This document shows, one piece after another, positions 11,204-24,047 of a DNA stretch of 64,000 nt. Source of the DNA: Cryptomeria japonica (Eukaryota; Streptophyta; Pinopsida; Cupressales; Cupressaceae); the NCBI RefSeq assembly GCF_030272615.1, contig NC_081415.1:508009873-508073872 (forward strand), given 5' to 3'. The number at the start of each line of letters is the position of its first letter. Within the stretch, counting starts at the first letter, position 1. Position numbers and translations under genes: made by a program. The notes below the pieces were generated by a model. The model did not search any database, was not told the origin of the DNA, and was given only the letters and a program-made list of their open reading frames with translations.

Positions 11204-12070
11204 GATAAAATGTTATGAAGACAAAAGATCATCTACACATAGCATTACCACTTCACTTCTAGTAATGAGAATATGTAAAAAAAAATGAAACTATAGCATT
11301 GTCATATTCATCAAGAAAAACAATGATATAATAGAGAACCTAAATTAGCCTTAAATTCATGCCATTTAGCCAAGAATATGGATTATTTCTTTCCAAAGAA
11401 TTAATTTACAAGGCTATCACTGTAGAAAAAAATAGAGTATCAAATGTTGTTTGGACCAAATAACCAACCAATCTACACAACAACAATTTAGTTGTGTCGA
11501 ATATCGAGATAAGAAGTAGACATAAAATTAAACCATGATAAAGTAGACATATACTATGATGTAGATACAATGAGATAAAACATAACCTCAAAATATAGAC
11601 CATTCACCTCTCATGATAGTAAAATAATCTCTTTGGATGGAAGCCTCACCAAAATAGAATAGATTTAACTTTTTTATATTCTTAATTTAAATTGAAAGAT
11701 CCTTATGATGTGCACATTGAAAATTTTATCTAATATTTTATGTAGATAAGAAGTAGACACAAAATTAAACCATGTGTGAAATTATATTGATGGTATTGAC
11801 AAAAATCCTAGCATCTAAATATAGATGAAATTAAACCATGATAAAGTAGACAAAAATATGAAGTATGAACAGAGAGCAAAGATATAACCTTAGAATGCAA
11901 ACCATTCATTTGTCATTACATTAAAATAATATCTCTTTGGATGGAAATCCAACCAAAATAAGATAGATTTAACTTTTTTTAATCTTGTTAATCTAAATTG
12001 AATGATCCTTGTAATGTGCACATTGAAAATTTTGTTTAACAATTTATTCATCTATTTGTATGCACTAGTT
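11204..12070. repeat. Tandem-duplicated 1.28-kb unit, copy 1, left part
   Basis: This begins near GATAAAATGTTATG and is interrupted at 12070 by copia-2. Its sequence recurs at 20683-21051 plus 25487-25980. The unit is non-coding as far as I can see. Confidence 0.8.
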
Positions 12071-14438
12071 TGTTAGACACAATGCACCACTGAGAGGGGG
12101 GTGAATCAATGGTTCTCAAACTTTTTCCTTTAACAACTCTATCTGAGTATACCGGCTAACAAATCTAACTCAATGCAGGCTTACCGGTTAGTGAGGAGAC
12201 TAAAGAAAAATGCATTCACACAAGAGGGACATCACATGACACCAACATATACGAGGAAAACCCAAGATGGGAAAAACCTCGGTGAGAAATGTTTTTGGAG
12301 ACTACTGCTCCAATCTAGCCTCACAATGAATCTCTGATTACATTGTTTAGGGCACCAACCCAAGGAGCACCAACCCAAGGAGCTACAACCCCTACACTGA
12401 GCTACAACTCATAGAATATAAAAACATAATCATTTACAAATTAATAACCTTGTTACAAAAGGATTTTGTAACTCTTCTGCAAATCTCTCTGTTGGATCTT
12501 CTTTCCAGTTAACTGTCGGTTCTCTACCTCACCCACTCACTGTTGCAATCTTATCTCCTGATGCAACCTTATCATTTCAGTCTCTTCTCCTCCTTTATCA
12601 GTTCTCTCTTCTTTCAACTACTCTACTACCCTCCACCGGTACTATCTTCTTTCGGTTCCTTCTTGCCTACTTTGCACTCTTCTACAACTCTTCTCTAGTA
12701 GTTTGGTCACCACCGGTTATCTCACTATTGCTGGTTGAACTCTTCAACCCTAGCCTCTCACTCACACACACACTCAATCTCTTTTCTGATACTCATTGAG
12801 TATTTAACTGATTTTATCTCACATGCAGAAGCAACACTCTCCCTTTCAGTAGCTCAATCCATTGATTTTGGCTTGCCTATTTATCAACTTGTTTTCCCGC
12901 TAAAAACCAATTCAAACTTCAGGCGGTCAAGGTTTCTTCTGCTGATCATGAGGCACATCAAATCCAATCATATCTCATTTGATCAGAACTCCAAGACAAC
13001 TATATGCACATCACCGCCATTAATGTGCCTTCCAATACATGTTTGCTAAACTTAGCAAACATAGCTATGTATGTCGACCTGCATCTGTCAAATGCCATAA
13101 ATATTTCAGTTGTTTCCATTTCAAGGTCATCCTGCAATCTGATTTCCTTTCTTCGATTGAGATGCCACCAACTCCCTGATCTTTCTCTGTCGTTCACTCT
13201 TTCTCGAGTTGCACTAATCTGATTCAATCCACAAATCATGGGCTCTATATTAAATGCAAACATGTAGAAACACCTATCCCTACACGACACTTCACTGACC
13301 TCTACGAGCTTGCCACTTCAACTTCCACTGGCATCCATGTTGATATCCACCTTTGTTATATCATCTGTGTCGGTATGGATGGGATCACTGACCAACTTCA
13401 TTACTGGGTTCATCTACCAGCTTACTAACCATGCCGATTAAACCCTTAACCGGTTTGTCATCAATTTTGCACCTCTCTTCTCTTCCGTTTGAACTCTCAA
13501 TCACTCTTACTAACCTACCTTGTGCACATCTTTATTAGATGGGAGTCTTTTGCTTCTGCACTTTTGTCCATATTACCAGTAAACCACCTTGATGACACCA
13601 TGTCATCAACCTTCAACTATTTTCATCTGAGGCATCTGCATGCTAGTTGCACTCTCTATCTGCAGTTGCTCTGCCTTTCCTTCTTCATCATTAGACCGAA
13701 CATCATCTCTACCGGTTTGTCAAAGTGACAAACCCATCACTCTTCATCTGTCTCAACATCTCATCATGTCTTCTCTATCGGTCCAGTGTACATCCCTAAT
13801 CCTATGCACTTGAGGCATCCCTTTGATTTACTGGTAGATCCAGTGTGAGCCTTCAAACACCCGCCTTCTACTTATGTCTTATCTCTCAAAACTAAGATGC
13901 ACACTTTGCATAATAGGAGATAAGATCCACTTACAGGTGGTAGTGGATCCTTGTCATCTGCATCCTACAATACACTCATGTGGCTTCCCTGTTTGTGCAG
14001 CATATCTTCAAACAGACACATGTGATCCGGTGTGGGCATTTTCATCGACACTCATCTCTTCACATGGTGACTGCATCACTATCTAGTGGGAATCCTGTTG
14101 TTTTGCATCCACACAACATACCAGCGACTTGTACATTCTTCTTGTATACTTGTCTTAAGCTTATCAGTTGACAACTACTCATTGTCAACACAACACTTAC
14201 CATTTGACACCCTTTCCTTATCGGTGATAGACTGTACCAGTAACCTATCCATTTCATCAACACAAGTCAAACACTAACTTGTGTATCGATGAATCGAGTG
14301 ATCATTCCTTTGAATGACATTCTCTTCTTTACTGGTGACCTGCAACACTAGTTGACATCAATGGTTGCATGTCAACAATACTCCCATACTAGTTGTCCTT
14401 CAATACCGGTTGACATCAATGAGAACACAATGCCAACA
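12071..14438 (-). repeat. copia-2 3' LTR
   Basis: Plus-strand ends are TGTTAGACACAATGCACC and ACACAATGCCAACA. It aligns along its length with 17835-20258. Many ACCGGT/ACCGGC words in one LTR appear as ACTGGT, ACCAGT or ATCGGT in the other, the pattern expected from decay of methylated CpG. Open frames seen inside it are not coding. Confidence 0.9.
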
Positions 14439-14575
14439 ATCTCCCCCTTTGGCATTTATGTCAATACATGTAGTATCCGACATACTACATAATCTTTCTC
14501 CCCCTTTCTATAATTCATGGATTCTCACACATGTAGTATGTTTTATACTATAAAATCCTTCTCCCCCTTTGACAA
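14439..14575 (-). repeat. Array of three polypurine-tract-like motifs
   Basis: Plus strand TCTCCCCCTTT (minus AAAGGGGGAGA) occurs at about 14440, 14497 and 14562. The latter two follow a CATGTAGTAT...ATACTA-type hairpin. The first abuts the LTR and is the functional tract; the others are upstream copies. Confidence 0.75.
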
Positions 14576-15752
14576 CAATGGCAAAGGGTACTGTCAGGGT
14601 TTCACTCCTTTGTGTATCTACCGGGCACTGGCAGAAATCTTTCTCCTCCTTTAATTTTACCAGATGCATATCCTCTTTTGATACCACTTGTTATATCTTC
14701 TCAAGGAGCAACACTTGAGATGGAGGACTCAACCATCAACTGACACCAATTGAGTATGCAAATTTGATACCATTGCTAAAGCACTCAATTGTAGAAGGAT
14801 GTGTCAGTGAATACTACTTACCTACCGGTCGGACTGCTTTACCTCCCGTTTGATCCCAAATTTCTTTAGAGTCAAATGTGATTGTATTATGAATACAACC
14901 AACCAAATTACAAGTAGATACCCTTAATCATGAAATTCTCCTGGGTATTCCTACTGCAATTTCCATCATTGCAATTTGGGCAGTCAATACACTTACACTT
15001 ACAAGTTCAAGCATGTTGGCTCAGCTTCAAAAACACTTGAACTCCCCTTGAGTCATACATCTCAGGTCCTCAATGTAAGTTAGGTCCAATACTGAGGCAC
15101 AAATTACTTCTATATATCGATTGAGATGTGCATATGTGATCACCTAAATGATCTTTTAGCTCCATTATATCCACCACAACCTATGACATGATCTTGGATC
15201 TACACAATGCCACACAATGTTATTATCATGCCAAGAGTCAAACCGATTAGCCCAAAGACATGCATGCCTACATGATCAACAACTGGGCCAACATATGTCT
15301 TTCAGGTCTTTTCCAATACCACCTGAGACATAAACTCCATATTCCATGCTACCGGGGCTAATGCAATGATCTCCAACCTCATTGTCTTACATAACCTGCA
15401 AGTACTTGTTAGCATTCATATCGGTAACATCTTGCACATACCAGTTTCTTGTAACAGTCCATCATTACTATCGGAGCACCTTCCTGTGACTCCTGACATT
15501 TTGTGTCACTATGCATCTGATTTCAATTGATAATCTCCATCCATTGACACATGCAGTAGTGATCCAACACTGATCTATAGGTGTGTAGCCAAAGTAGCCA
15601 CTATACACACTTATCTTCACATTTCCATCCTTCATATTACTAGAATCTTGTTCTTCCTAGTGTCTTTCTTCATGAAGGGGGTGAATGATCTTAGTCAATA
15701 TGTTACTCCCCCTGAGGTCCTGCATCTCCTTTTAGGCCTCAGGAGATATCAC
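14576..15752 (-). other. copia-2 non-coding tail
   Basis: No pol motif and no convincing reading frame on either strand. It occupies the position where integrase and reverse transcriptase would lie. Confidence 0.5.
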
Positions 15753-17800
15753 CTATGCATTGAATGCACATTGTCGGTTCATGGACTTCTTCCTCCACAC
15801 CTGCTTGGTCTCATTCTTCTTCCCATTTTCAGTCATGGGAGCAGGTCTTACCTTGTTCTGTTGATTTGTCCTTTCATTTATAGACTTTGCATCACAATTG
15901 GAAGTAGTGCTATAGTAGCACACAACATCCATCCCAACTTCATGATTGGAGAATCTCTTATCATACCGGTTTGACCATCTTTTTCTAGTCATGTTGCTAT
16001 GACTAGCAACCAAAACCGATGGACCTCTAGATCCTGCAATGACATTTCTCCTTTGGTTCCATTCAGGTCTCTGACTTCCATATGTTCTATATCCATTTCT
16101 ATGTTGATCGTAGCTACTATACCGACTTCTATGTGAACGTAGAGTCTTCAACCTACAATCATAACTTCTATTTGCCAATTCCATTGCAGACATGACAAAC
16201 AATATTTGCATAACTGGGAGAGGGGATATGCATGTATCTACTCCTGGATACATTTTGCTCATATGCATGATATCTATGAGATCCTAGATTATTCCTTCTA
16301 GATCTCTTTCTACATTCTTCTTCCCTATGGCCATAACCATTACATGCAAAGCAATAACCAGTAAAGGATGGCATACGAAATTACAAATTTATTCTCCCAT
16401 GCATGGGGAGATTTTACCAGTTTAGCATCTCCATTTCTACTTCTCCAAGGATGGATTCTAGGTTGTACATTCTTTGCAACCCTTCCATCTGATCTCTTCT
16501 TCTCCCACACTTGCTTTGTCTTGTGAGTGGTATCATTTCTTTGTCCTCTACCGGTAGGAGGTCTTCCTTGTCATCTTCTCATGTTCTTTCTTCTGGTGAA
16601 GCTGTCATCTCCCATCTTCCCTTTTCCTTTGGGATTTGTAGTGTTCCTCCTTCTTGCAGCACCGGTCTTCATTCTTTTCTGCAAGTATTCACTAGTTGTG
16701 GTTAGGTCAACATTCTTCTGGGGAGCATTTCTAACTGTGAAGGTTTGTCCCTTGTTATCTCCATTTGAGGAGACAAATAGAATATCATTGTGGGGGACAT
16801 TCTTGCTGGTGGAAAATTCACTTGCACTACTTCCTAGTCCTTCTGTGTCTTTGGTATGCTTTTTCTTCTTCAACATCTTGTCTAAGGCATCACCGTTGCC
16901 ATCAAACCGAATTCTTACCTTGAGCTCATCCAGACACTTCTCAAGGTCATTTCAGAGAATCTCCATTTCTCCAAGAAGTTGTTGATATTATTTATCCTTT
17001 ACTTCTATCTCAGAGGCTAGATCACTGCACTGACACTCCTTGGTGTCTTCTTCTTGAGTCTTCAACTCTGAGATGCATTTCTAAGATTCTTCAAGGCATT
17101 TGATCAACCGGTTTTGCTCCACTGTAGCAGCATTCTTGGACATCTTGTATTCCTTTCTTACTCTATTGATCTCTTCAAGTGCATTTACAAGCTCTCCTTC
17201 AAGATCAAATTCTTCTTCTTCTTCTTCTTCTTCTTCTTCTTCTTCTCCTTCACTATCACTGCCAAACACATCTTGCCAATGGGGTGATCTGCATGATCAT
17301 TCTCAGATGTGTCCCTCTCATCTTCTGATTCTTGATCCATGAAGAGGTGGGTTCCTTCATCATCATTGATGCAACCGCTAGTAGATCTGCCTTCATCATC
17401 TGTAGTACATGAGATGCATTTCTCATTCTATCTTCACAAGCCGGTTTTGCAATAGTAGGCTCATTTCCATAGAGCTTCTTCAATCTATCCCATAAGCTTT
17501 TTGTCGATCTGCATCTATCCACCTGTAAGGAAACATCATCAGATAAACCACAGAGTATAGCCTTCATTGCTATATCATTGCATTAGTTTCTTCTTTTAGT
17601 ATCTGAATCGGTGGGAGGACTGACTTTGCTAGGGTAGCCATTTACAACATACATTCACACATCAAACCTTAGAGAGGATAGGTAGACTTCCATTCTACAA
17701 CTCCAAATGAAATAGTTTGAACCGTAAAAACTAGAGCAGGAATTGACACTAAACAAACCATTGTGTCATTAAGCCATAATCTACCCAAGTTGGAGAAAGC
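15753..17800 (-). pseudogene. copia-2 gag polyprotein with zinc knuckles
   Basis: Reading down the minus strand: a UBN2 gag core at about 17570-17400 (KAILCGLSDDVSLQVDRCRS, LWDRLKKLYGNEP), an acidic stretch with about twelve consecutive Glu (17230), a coiled-coil-like LEGELVNALEEINRVRKEY, then CCHC knuckle CFACNGYGHREEEC (about 16330). A second knuckle start, CHVCNGIGK, follows, then a degraded third, CYYSTTSNCDAKS. A basic RSRYSSYDQHRNGYRTYG linker and the VWRKK phrase that normally precedes protease come next; then the frame stops and pol is absent. Several frameshifts and stops are present. Confidence 0.75.
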
Positions 17801-17816
17801 TTGTCTGGCTGGGAAC

Positions 17817-17834
17817 CTAGGCTCTGATACCAAT
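17817..17834 (-). other. copia-2 primer-binding site
   Basis: Minus strand TTGGTATCAGAGCCTAGG directly follows the end of the 5' LTR; initiator tRNA-Met type. Confidence 0.85.
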
Positions 17835-20258
17835 TGTTAGACACAATGCACCACTAAGAGGGAGGTGAATCAGTGGTTCTCAAACTTTTCCCTTTAACAA
17901 CTCTATGTGAGTATACCAGTTAACAAATCTAACTCAATGCAAGCTTACCGGTTAGTGAGGAGACTAAACACAAATACATTCACACAAGAGGGACATCACA
18001 TAACACCAGCATATACAAGGAAAACCCAAGATGGGAAAAACCTCGGTGAGAAATGTTGCTGGAGACTACTGCTCCAATTCAGCCTCACAATGAATCTTTG
18101 ATTACATTGTTTAGGGCACCAACCCAAGGAGCACCAACCCCTGATTTAGGGCACCAACCCAAGGAGCTACAACCCTTGATTTTAGGGTACCAACCAAAGG
18201 AGCTACAACCCATGCATTGAGCTACAACTCAGTGAATATAAAAACATAATCATTTAAAAATTAATAACCTTGTTACAAAAGGATTTTGTAACTCTTTTGC
18301 AAATCTCGCTGTTGGATCTTCTATCCAGTTAACTCTCAGTTCTCTACCTCACCCACTCACTGCTGCAATCTTATATCCTGTTGCAAACTTATCGGTTCAA
18401 TCTCTTCTCCTCCACTGTTAGTTCTCTCTTTTTTCAACTACTTTATTGCCCTCCACTGGTACTATTTTATGTCGGTTCGTTCTTGCCTACTCTGCACTCT
18501 TCTACAACTCTTCTCTACCTGTTTGGTCACCACTGGTTATCTCACTATTGTTGGTTGAACTCTTCAACCCTAGCCTCTCACCCACACACACACACAATCT
18601 CTTTTTTGATACTCAGTGATTATTTGACTGATTTTCTCTCACATGAAGAAGCAACACTCTCCCCTTCAGCAACTCAATCCATCAATTTTGGCTTGCCTAT
18701 TTATCAACTTGCTTTCCTGCTAAAAGCCAATTCAAACTTCAGGCGATTAGGGTTTCTTCCACTAATCATGAGGCACATCAAATCCAATCAGATCTCATTT
18801 GATCTGACCTCCAAGATAGTTGTCTACACATCACTACCATTAACGTGCCTTCCAATACACATTTGTTAAACTTAGTAAACACGACCTTGTATGTCGACCT
18901 GCATATGTCAAACGCCATAAATATCTTAGTTATTTCCATTTTGAGGTCCTCCTGCAATCTAATTTCCTTACTTTGATTCAGGTGCCACCAACTCCCTGAT
19001 CTTTCTCTGTCATTCACTCTTCCTCGAGCCGCACTCTTCTGATCCAATCCACAAATCACAGGCTCCATATTAAATGCACACCTGTAGAAACACCTATCCC
19101 TACACGACACTTCATCGACCTCTGCAAGCTTTCCACTTCAACTCCACGTGGCATCCATGTTAGCATCCACCTTTGTTGGATCATTTGTGTCGATATGGTT
19201 GGGATCACCGACCAACTTCATTACCGGGTTCATCTACCAGCTTACTAACCCTGCCGATTAAACCCTTAGCCGGACTGTCATCAATTTTGCACCTCAATTG
19301 TCTTCTGTTTGAACTCTCAATCACTCTTGCTAACCTACCTTGTGCACATCTTTATTAGATGGGAGTCTTTTGCTTCTGCACTTTTGTCCATATTACCGGT
19401 AAACCACCTTGATGACACCATGTCATCAACCTTCAAGTATTTTCATCTGAGGCATTTGCATGTCGGTTGCACTCTCTATCTGCAGTTGCTCCACCTTTCC
19501 TTCTTCATCATCAGACTTGACATCATCTCTACCGGTTTGTCAAAGTGACAAACCCATCACTCTTCATCTGTCCTGGCATCTCATCATGTCTTCTGTGTCG
19601 ATCCAGTGCACATCCCTGATCCTATGCACTTGAGGCATCCCTTTGATTCACCGGTAGATCCGGTGTGAGCCTTCAAACACCTACCTTCTACTTTTGTCTT
19701 ATCTCTCAGAACTAAGATGCATACTTTGCATAATAGGAGATAAGCTCCACTTACAGGTGGTAGTGGATCCTTGTCATTTGCATCCTGTAATGCACTCATG
19801 TGGCTTCCCTGTTTGTGCAGCATATCTTCAAACGGGCACATGTGATCCAGTGTGGGAATTTTCACTGTCAATCATCTCTTCACATGGTGACTACATCTCT
19901 ATCTGGTGGGAAACCTATTGTTCTACAGCCACACAACATACCGGTGAGCTGTACATTCTTCTTGTATACTTGTCTTAAGCTTGCCAGTTGACAACTACTC
20001 ACTGTCAACACAACACTTACCAATTGACACCCTTTCCTTACCGGTGATAGATTGTACCGGTAACCTGTCCATTTCATCAACACAATTCAGGCACTAACTT
20101 GTGTACCAGTGATTGTAGTGATCATTCCTTTGAATGACATTCTCTTCTTTACTAGTGACCTATAGCACTAGTTGACATAAATAATTGCATGTCAACAATA
20201 CTCCCATACCAGTTTTTCTTCTATACCAGTTGACATCAATGACAACACAATGCCAACA
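17835..20258 (-). repeat. copia-2 5' LTR
   Basis: Plus-strand ends are TGTTAGACACAATGCACC and ACACAATGCCAACA. It retains more intact ACCGGT words than the other LTR (for example near 19396, 19530, 19650, 20040 and 20056). Confidence 0.9.
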
Positions 20259-20263
20259 TGGTT

Positions 20264-21051
20264 GAATTTTGTTTAAATACTATGTATATGGTGTGAAGTT
20301 ATAGTATGTATTTGCAACAATGTTACAACAAAAAATTGCTTTTCTTTGACTCAAATGCACCACTTCTCGACTCCTTCCAATTTGCAACTAGTTGTGTTTT
20401 CTATGCATGTCCTGACGAGCTTTGGTTTGTAATTGTGCCCCAAAAATATCACACAACTACCTTATTCATAAACACCATTTCCCAAGTTTTGAGGTTTCAC
20501 AAGTTGGCAAGAGATTGATCAAGGTTTAGATGCAATTTAAATGTGATTTTTACGTGATTTGAATGCAAAAAAAATGTCAAAAATTGCACTCAACAATTTT
20601 TTTTAAAGAGGGGATTTTTTGGAGGAAAAAATCATTTGCAAGAAAGATTAGCAAAAAAGGGGGTTTTTTTGGAGAGAATGATAAAATGTTATGAATACAA
20701 AAGATCATCTATGCATAACATTACCTCTTCACTTCTAGTAATGAGATTATGTAAAAAAATGAAACTATAGCATTGTCATGTTCACCAAGTAAAACAATGA
20801 TATGATAGAGAACCTAAATTAGCATTAAATTCATGCCATTTAGCCAAGAATATGGATTATTTCTTTTCAAAGAACTAATTTACAAGGCTATCACTGTAGA
20901 AAAAAAATGGAGCATCAAATCTTGTTTGGACCAAATAACCAATCAATCTTCACAGCAATAATTTAGTTGTGCAGAATATCGAGATAAGAAGTAGACACAA
21001 AATTAAACCATGATAAAGTAGACATATAATATGAAGTAGATACAATGAGCT
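20264..21051. repeat. End of tandem unit copy 1 and start of copy 2
   Basis: 20264-about 20680 completes copy 1 (it matches 25981-26400). From about 20683 copy 2 begins, with GATAAAATGTTATG as at 11204. It is cut at 21051 by copia-3. Confidence 0.8.
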
Positions 21052-21544
21052 TTTGAGATTTTTCCAAGATCTGGAGGCAATGGAAAGAACAAATAAGAGA
21101 GACAAAATATTGATAGGAATTAATTGTATTCTATCAAGATGAAAAATACTGATCAACTGGATCATCAATCATAAAACACAATGAGTATGAGCCTGCATAT
21201 ATATAGGCAAGGCTATATGGATATGTGAGCACACAAACATGACATGTGGCTCAATAAGAAACAAGGGTAGGTAGAAAATAGGTGTGGTAGGTAGGAGAAA
21301 CAATAAAATATTCCACATGAGGTGGACCACCCACCGAAGGTGGAATTATCACTCCACAATAAGTGGATATGATAGAGTAGTAACAAGATCACACCATAAA
21401 AGGTGGAAATTCTCCTACACAAACTATCCCAATGTGGCACAAACACCCAAGTGTCTCATACCCAAACTAATATGAAATGCATTTTCTAAGTAAACTTCAG
21501 TAAGGTGTAATAATATCCAAGATGAATAATTATTTACACCAACA
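21052..21544 (-). repeat. copia-3 3' LTR
   Basis: On the plus strand it ends TTTACACCAACA against a C-run (minus polypurine tract AAGGGGGGG). It has small inverted motifs around CCACCGAAGGTGG. Confidence 0.85.
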
Positions 21545-22052
21545 CCCCCCCTTAAGTGCAACTTAGGGGAATGCACTTAAGTCTACAATGCAACTAAGCA
21601 ATGCAAGATGGGTCCCGGCTACGAGGCCATGTTAGGTACCCATGTACAAATGCAAATGCATGCAAACCAATGCAATGAAATCTCTCACAAAGCGGGGAAA
21701 GAGAGAAAAACCCAATGGGAAAAAACCCTCCCCCAAAAGAGAGATGAAAGCTATACAAGAGAACCCTCATAGAAGTATGTGAGGAACAAAATCCCATGTG
21801 AGGAACAAGGCCCCCCCATATGAGAGAAGAAGAGAAGCTAGGAAGCCCCCCCTCAATATAGAATTGACACCAATGATATAATCTCGATGAAGAATGAAGA
21901 AACTGCTCCAAGAACATCTAACAACATTCCTCCCCTTAGGAAGAAACAAAACCAAAGGTGGATCCATGAAGTCTCCCCAATCATGAAGGGAAGATGTATG
22001 AAAAAAACTCATGATGAAAGGAATCTCTGAAAAATGCTCAAGTGTCTCCATG
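21545..22052 (-). other. copia-3 polypurine tract and 3' tail
   Basis: The minus-strand tract TTAAGGGGGGG lies at 21545-21555. Upstream on that strand are further G-runs at about 21812 and 21846. The tail resembles the tail of copia-4 (55314-56090) in sequence and layout, including a conserved ACCCATGCAA/GGGACCC-type region. Open frames here are not coding. Confidence 0.6.
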
Positions 22053-24047
22053 TCAATGTTGAAAGATACCCCCCTCCAAAGGTGGTAAATTGCTCCACAC
22101 TGCTGAAAAAGGTACTCCAAGATCTAGTGGAGATGAATGTAGAACATGTCCCAAAGACTCACATGTCTCCTCAAAGGATAAAGAGACCTCCTCCAACTGT
22201 TGTACATAAGTATCCACAATCATGTCAACCTCGAAAGAATGATCATGTAGAGAATGAAAAAGAGGGTCAGAGTGTTCCCTCACAACAATCGAAGAAGGAT
22301 CATCTCCATCAAAGAGAAGATGAATATCATCAATGATGTCTCTCAAATCTACAATGTAGGATTCCACAAACAAACCTACAATGTCTGTCAAGTAGTCATC
22401 CAATGAAACTGAAGCTGGAAGACAAGATATATCCTGCTACACTAAATCACAAGAAGGCAAACCTGTCGCACTCTCCGCATTATCAGGTGCAATAGGTGAT
22501 GTGATATCAATAGGAGGAGATGAAAAACAAGGCTCAAGAATGGGGTCACATGTGAGAATCCCCAAGTTCAAGTACCCAAAGCTCTCCTCAAAATCTGAAT
22601 CATCACAAGAAGTGTGATCATCATGTGAAGAATCATCATATGTGAAATCATCCTCATCAACAAAATCTAAAAAGGAGTATAACTGAGATGCATGATCAAC
22701 CACCCCAGTCGCAATGATAGCTCTAGTCTCCAAGTCTCTAATGAAAACTGACTCAGGCGTGAACTCCATAATTCTCTTAGTTGCGCCATGTGTGATTTGA
22801 TAGATGGAAAGGATATTGTTTGTCAAATGGGGTACACACAACACATCATTGAAGGAGTTATCCCCAATGGAAATAGATCCTTTCCCAATCACATCCATGT
22901 ATGTATGATTGCCCATCAAAATCTGCGGCATGGTGCAAGGCTGAAATGAAGAGAACATAGACTGTGAAGATGTCATATGATGAGAAGCTCCTGAATCTAG
23001 AAGCCATCTCCCTAAATCATGACTTGTAGTAGCACAAAGAGCTTTTCCTTTTCTTATCCCAAAATAGTGAGTCTTCCCACTTGTAGAAGCCATGAATGCT
23101 TGCCCTTTCCCTTTTGAATGTGAAGAAGTGGAAGTTGATGAATCATCCTTCTTGTAGACATTAGGAAAATCAATGTTATGCTTTTTGAGGATGTGTGTGA
23201 GATCGTCAATATTCTTAGAATGGCAAGGATGCTCCTCATGAACAAACTTTTTACAATAGGCACAAGTAGGTCTCTCCCTCTTTGGTGAATTGTCCATCTT
23301 GGAAGAGGATGAATCTCCTTGTTGTGGAGAAAATGGTGCTTTGTCCTTAAGCTTTGATTGTCATTTCTTCTTGTTGGAGTTGTTCTTTCCTTGATTTTCT
23401 TTGTTCCTTTGATTTGCCACTAATGCTTGAGACGTAGAAGTCTTAATAATGCTCATTCTTATTAACTTAGTTTGTTCCATCATCAATGTTTTAGCGAAAG
23501 CATCAAATGTAGGCATTGTGTAGCTTGAACACATTGTCATCCTATGGGTTTGGAAACTAGAAACAAATTTTGCATATTCTTGTGGAAGTTTGCCCATCAA
23601 ATTGAAGATCAATTGAGTATTATTCTTATCAATGCCACAATCCTGGAGTTGTGCCCTCAACTCTTTTTCCTCAGTGACATAATCTTGTATAGTATCAAAG
23701 TTCTTGGGATCTAACATGGTGAGATCACTATCAATCTGATATCCCCTAATCTCATCAAATTGACCATACAAGTCTTGAAACTTTTTCCAAGCATCCTTGA
23801 TTAGAGTACATTTCTCAATATGAAAAATAAGATCCTTTGATACATATTTTCTTAAGGTACCAATTGCCATGATATTTTTAGTGATCCAATCCAAGTGACC
23901 AACAGGATCAGCATTAGGATCAGTGGGAGCAACAATAGTTCCATCAATATAATGAGTTAGTCCCTTTTCCATAAGTTTACTCCATGCATCAATTTTCCAA
24001 GTAGCATAATTATGAGGAGTTAAGAGAGGAAACTTAGGAGAACCCAT
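22053..24047 (-). pseudogene. copia-3 gag-protease with acidic C-terminal extension
   Basis: One reading frame from the ATG at 24047 (MGSPKFPLLTPHNYATW) runs to 22053 with only two stops: a TGA at 23361 after a Lys-rich stretch and a TAG at 22437. It contains a gag core (WKKFQDLYGQFDEIRGYQID, LMGKLPQEYAKFVSSF), a CCHC knuckle (CAYCKKFVHEEHPC), protease catalytic motif LLDSGASHHMT and the copia protease block FNDVLCVPHLTNNILSI. The frame then continues into an Asp/Glu-rich segment (DDYLTDIVGLFVESY, DDIHLLFDGDDPSS) where integrase should begin. The TGA is compatible with CGA decay. Protease active-site residues are intact. Confidence 0.85.

Larger units (their letters stand above)
12071..20258 (-). 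mobile_element. copia-2: Sirevirus-like copia element, gag only
   Basis: It has long LTRs of 2,368 bp (left) and 2,424 bp (right). On the minus strand the right LTR is 5', followed by a tRNA-Met primer-binding site, gag with zinc knuckles, a long tail and a polypurine tract beside the left LTR. Target duplication TAGTT (12066-12070) / TGGTT (20259-20263), one mismatch; the uninterrupted paralogue near 25980 reads GCAGTGGTTGAATTTT, confirming the empty site. No protease, integrase or reverse transcriptase was found. LTRs rich in ACCGGT-type motifs and several polypurine-like tracts resemble published Sirevirus features. Confidence 0.85.

Noticed and set aside
12735-13290. Open frames of 70-104 codons inside the copia-2 LTRs (also at 18381-19110)
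   Set aside because: They lie within LTRs, occur in both copies with different stops, and match no family.
17100-17342. Ser-rich plus-strand frame
   Set aside because: It is the antisense of the poly-Glu stretch in copia-2 gag.
21594-22120. Hydrophobic minus-strand frames in the copia-3 tail, superficially like an envelope protein
   Set aside because: They overlap in different frames, have no signal peptide or conserved motif, and the homologous tail of copia-4 does not keep the frame.
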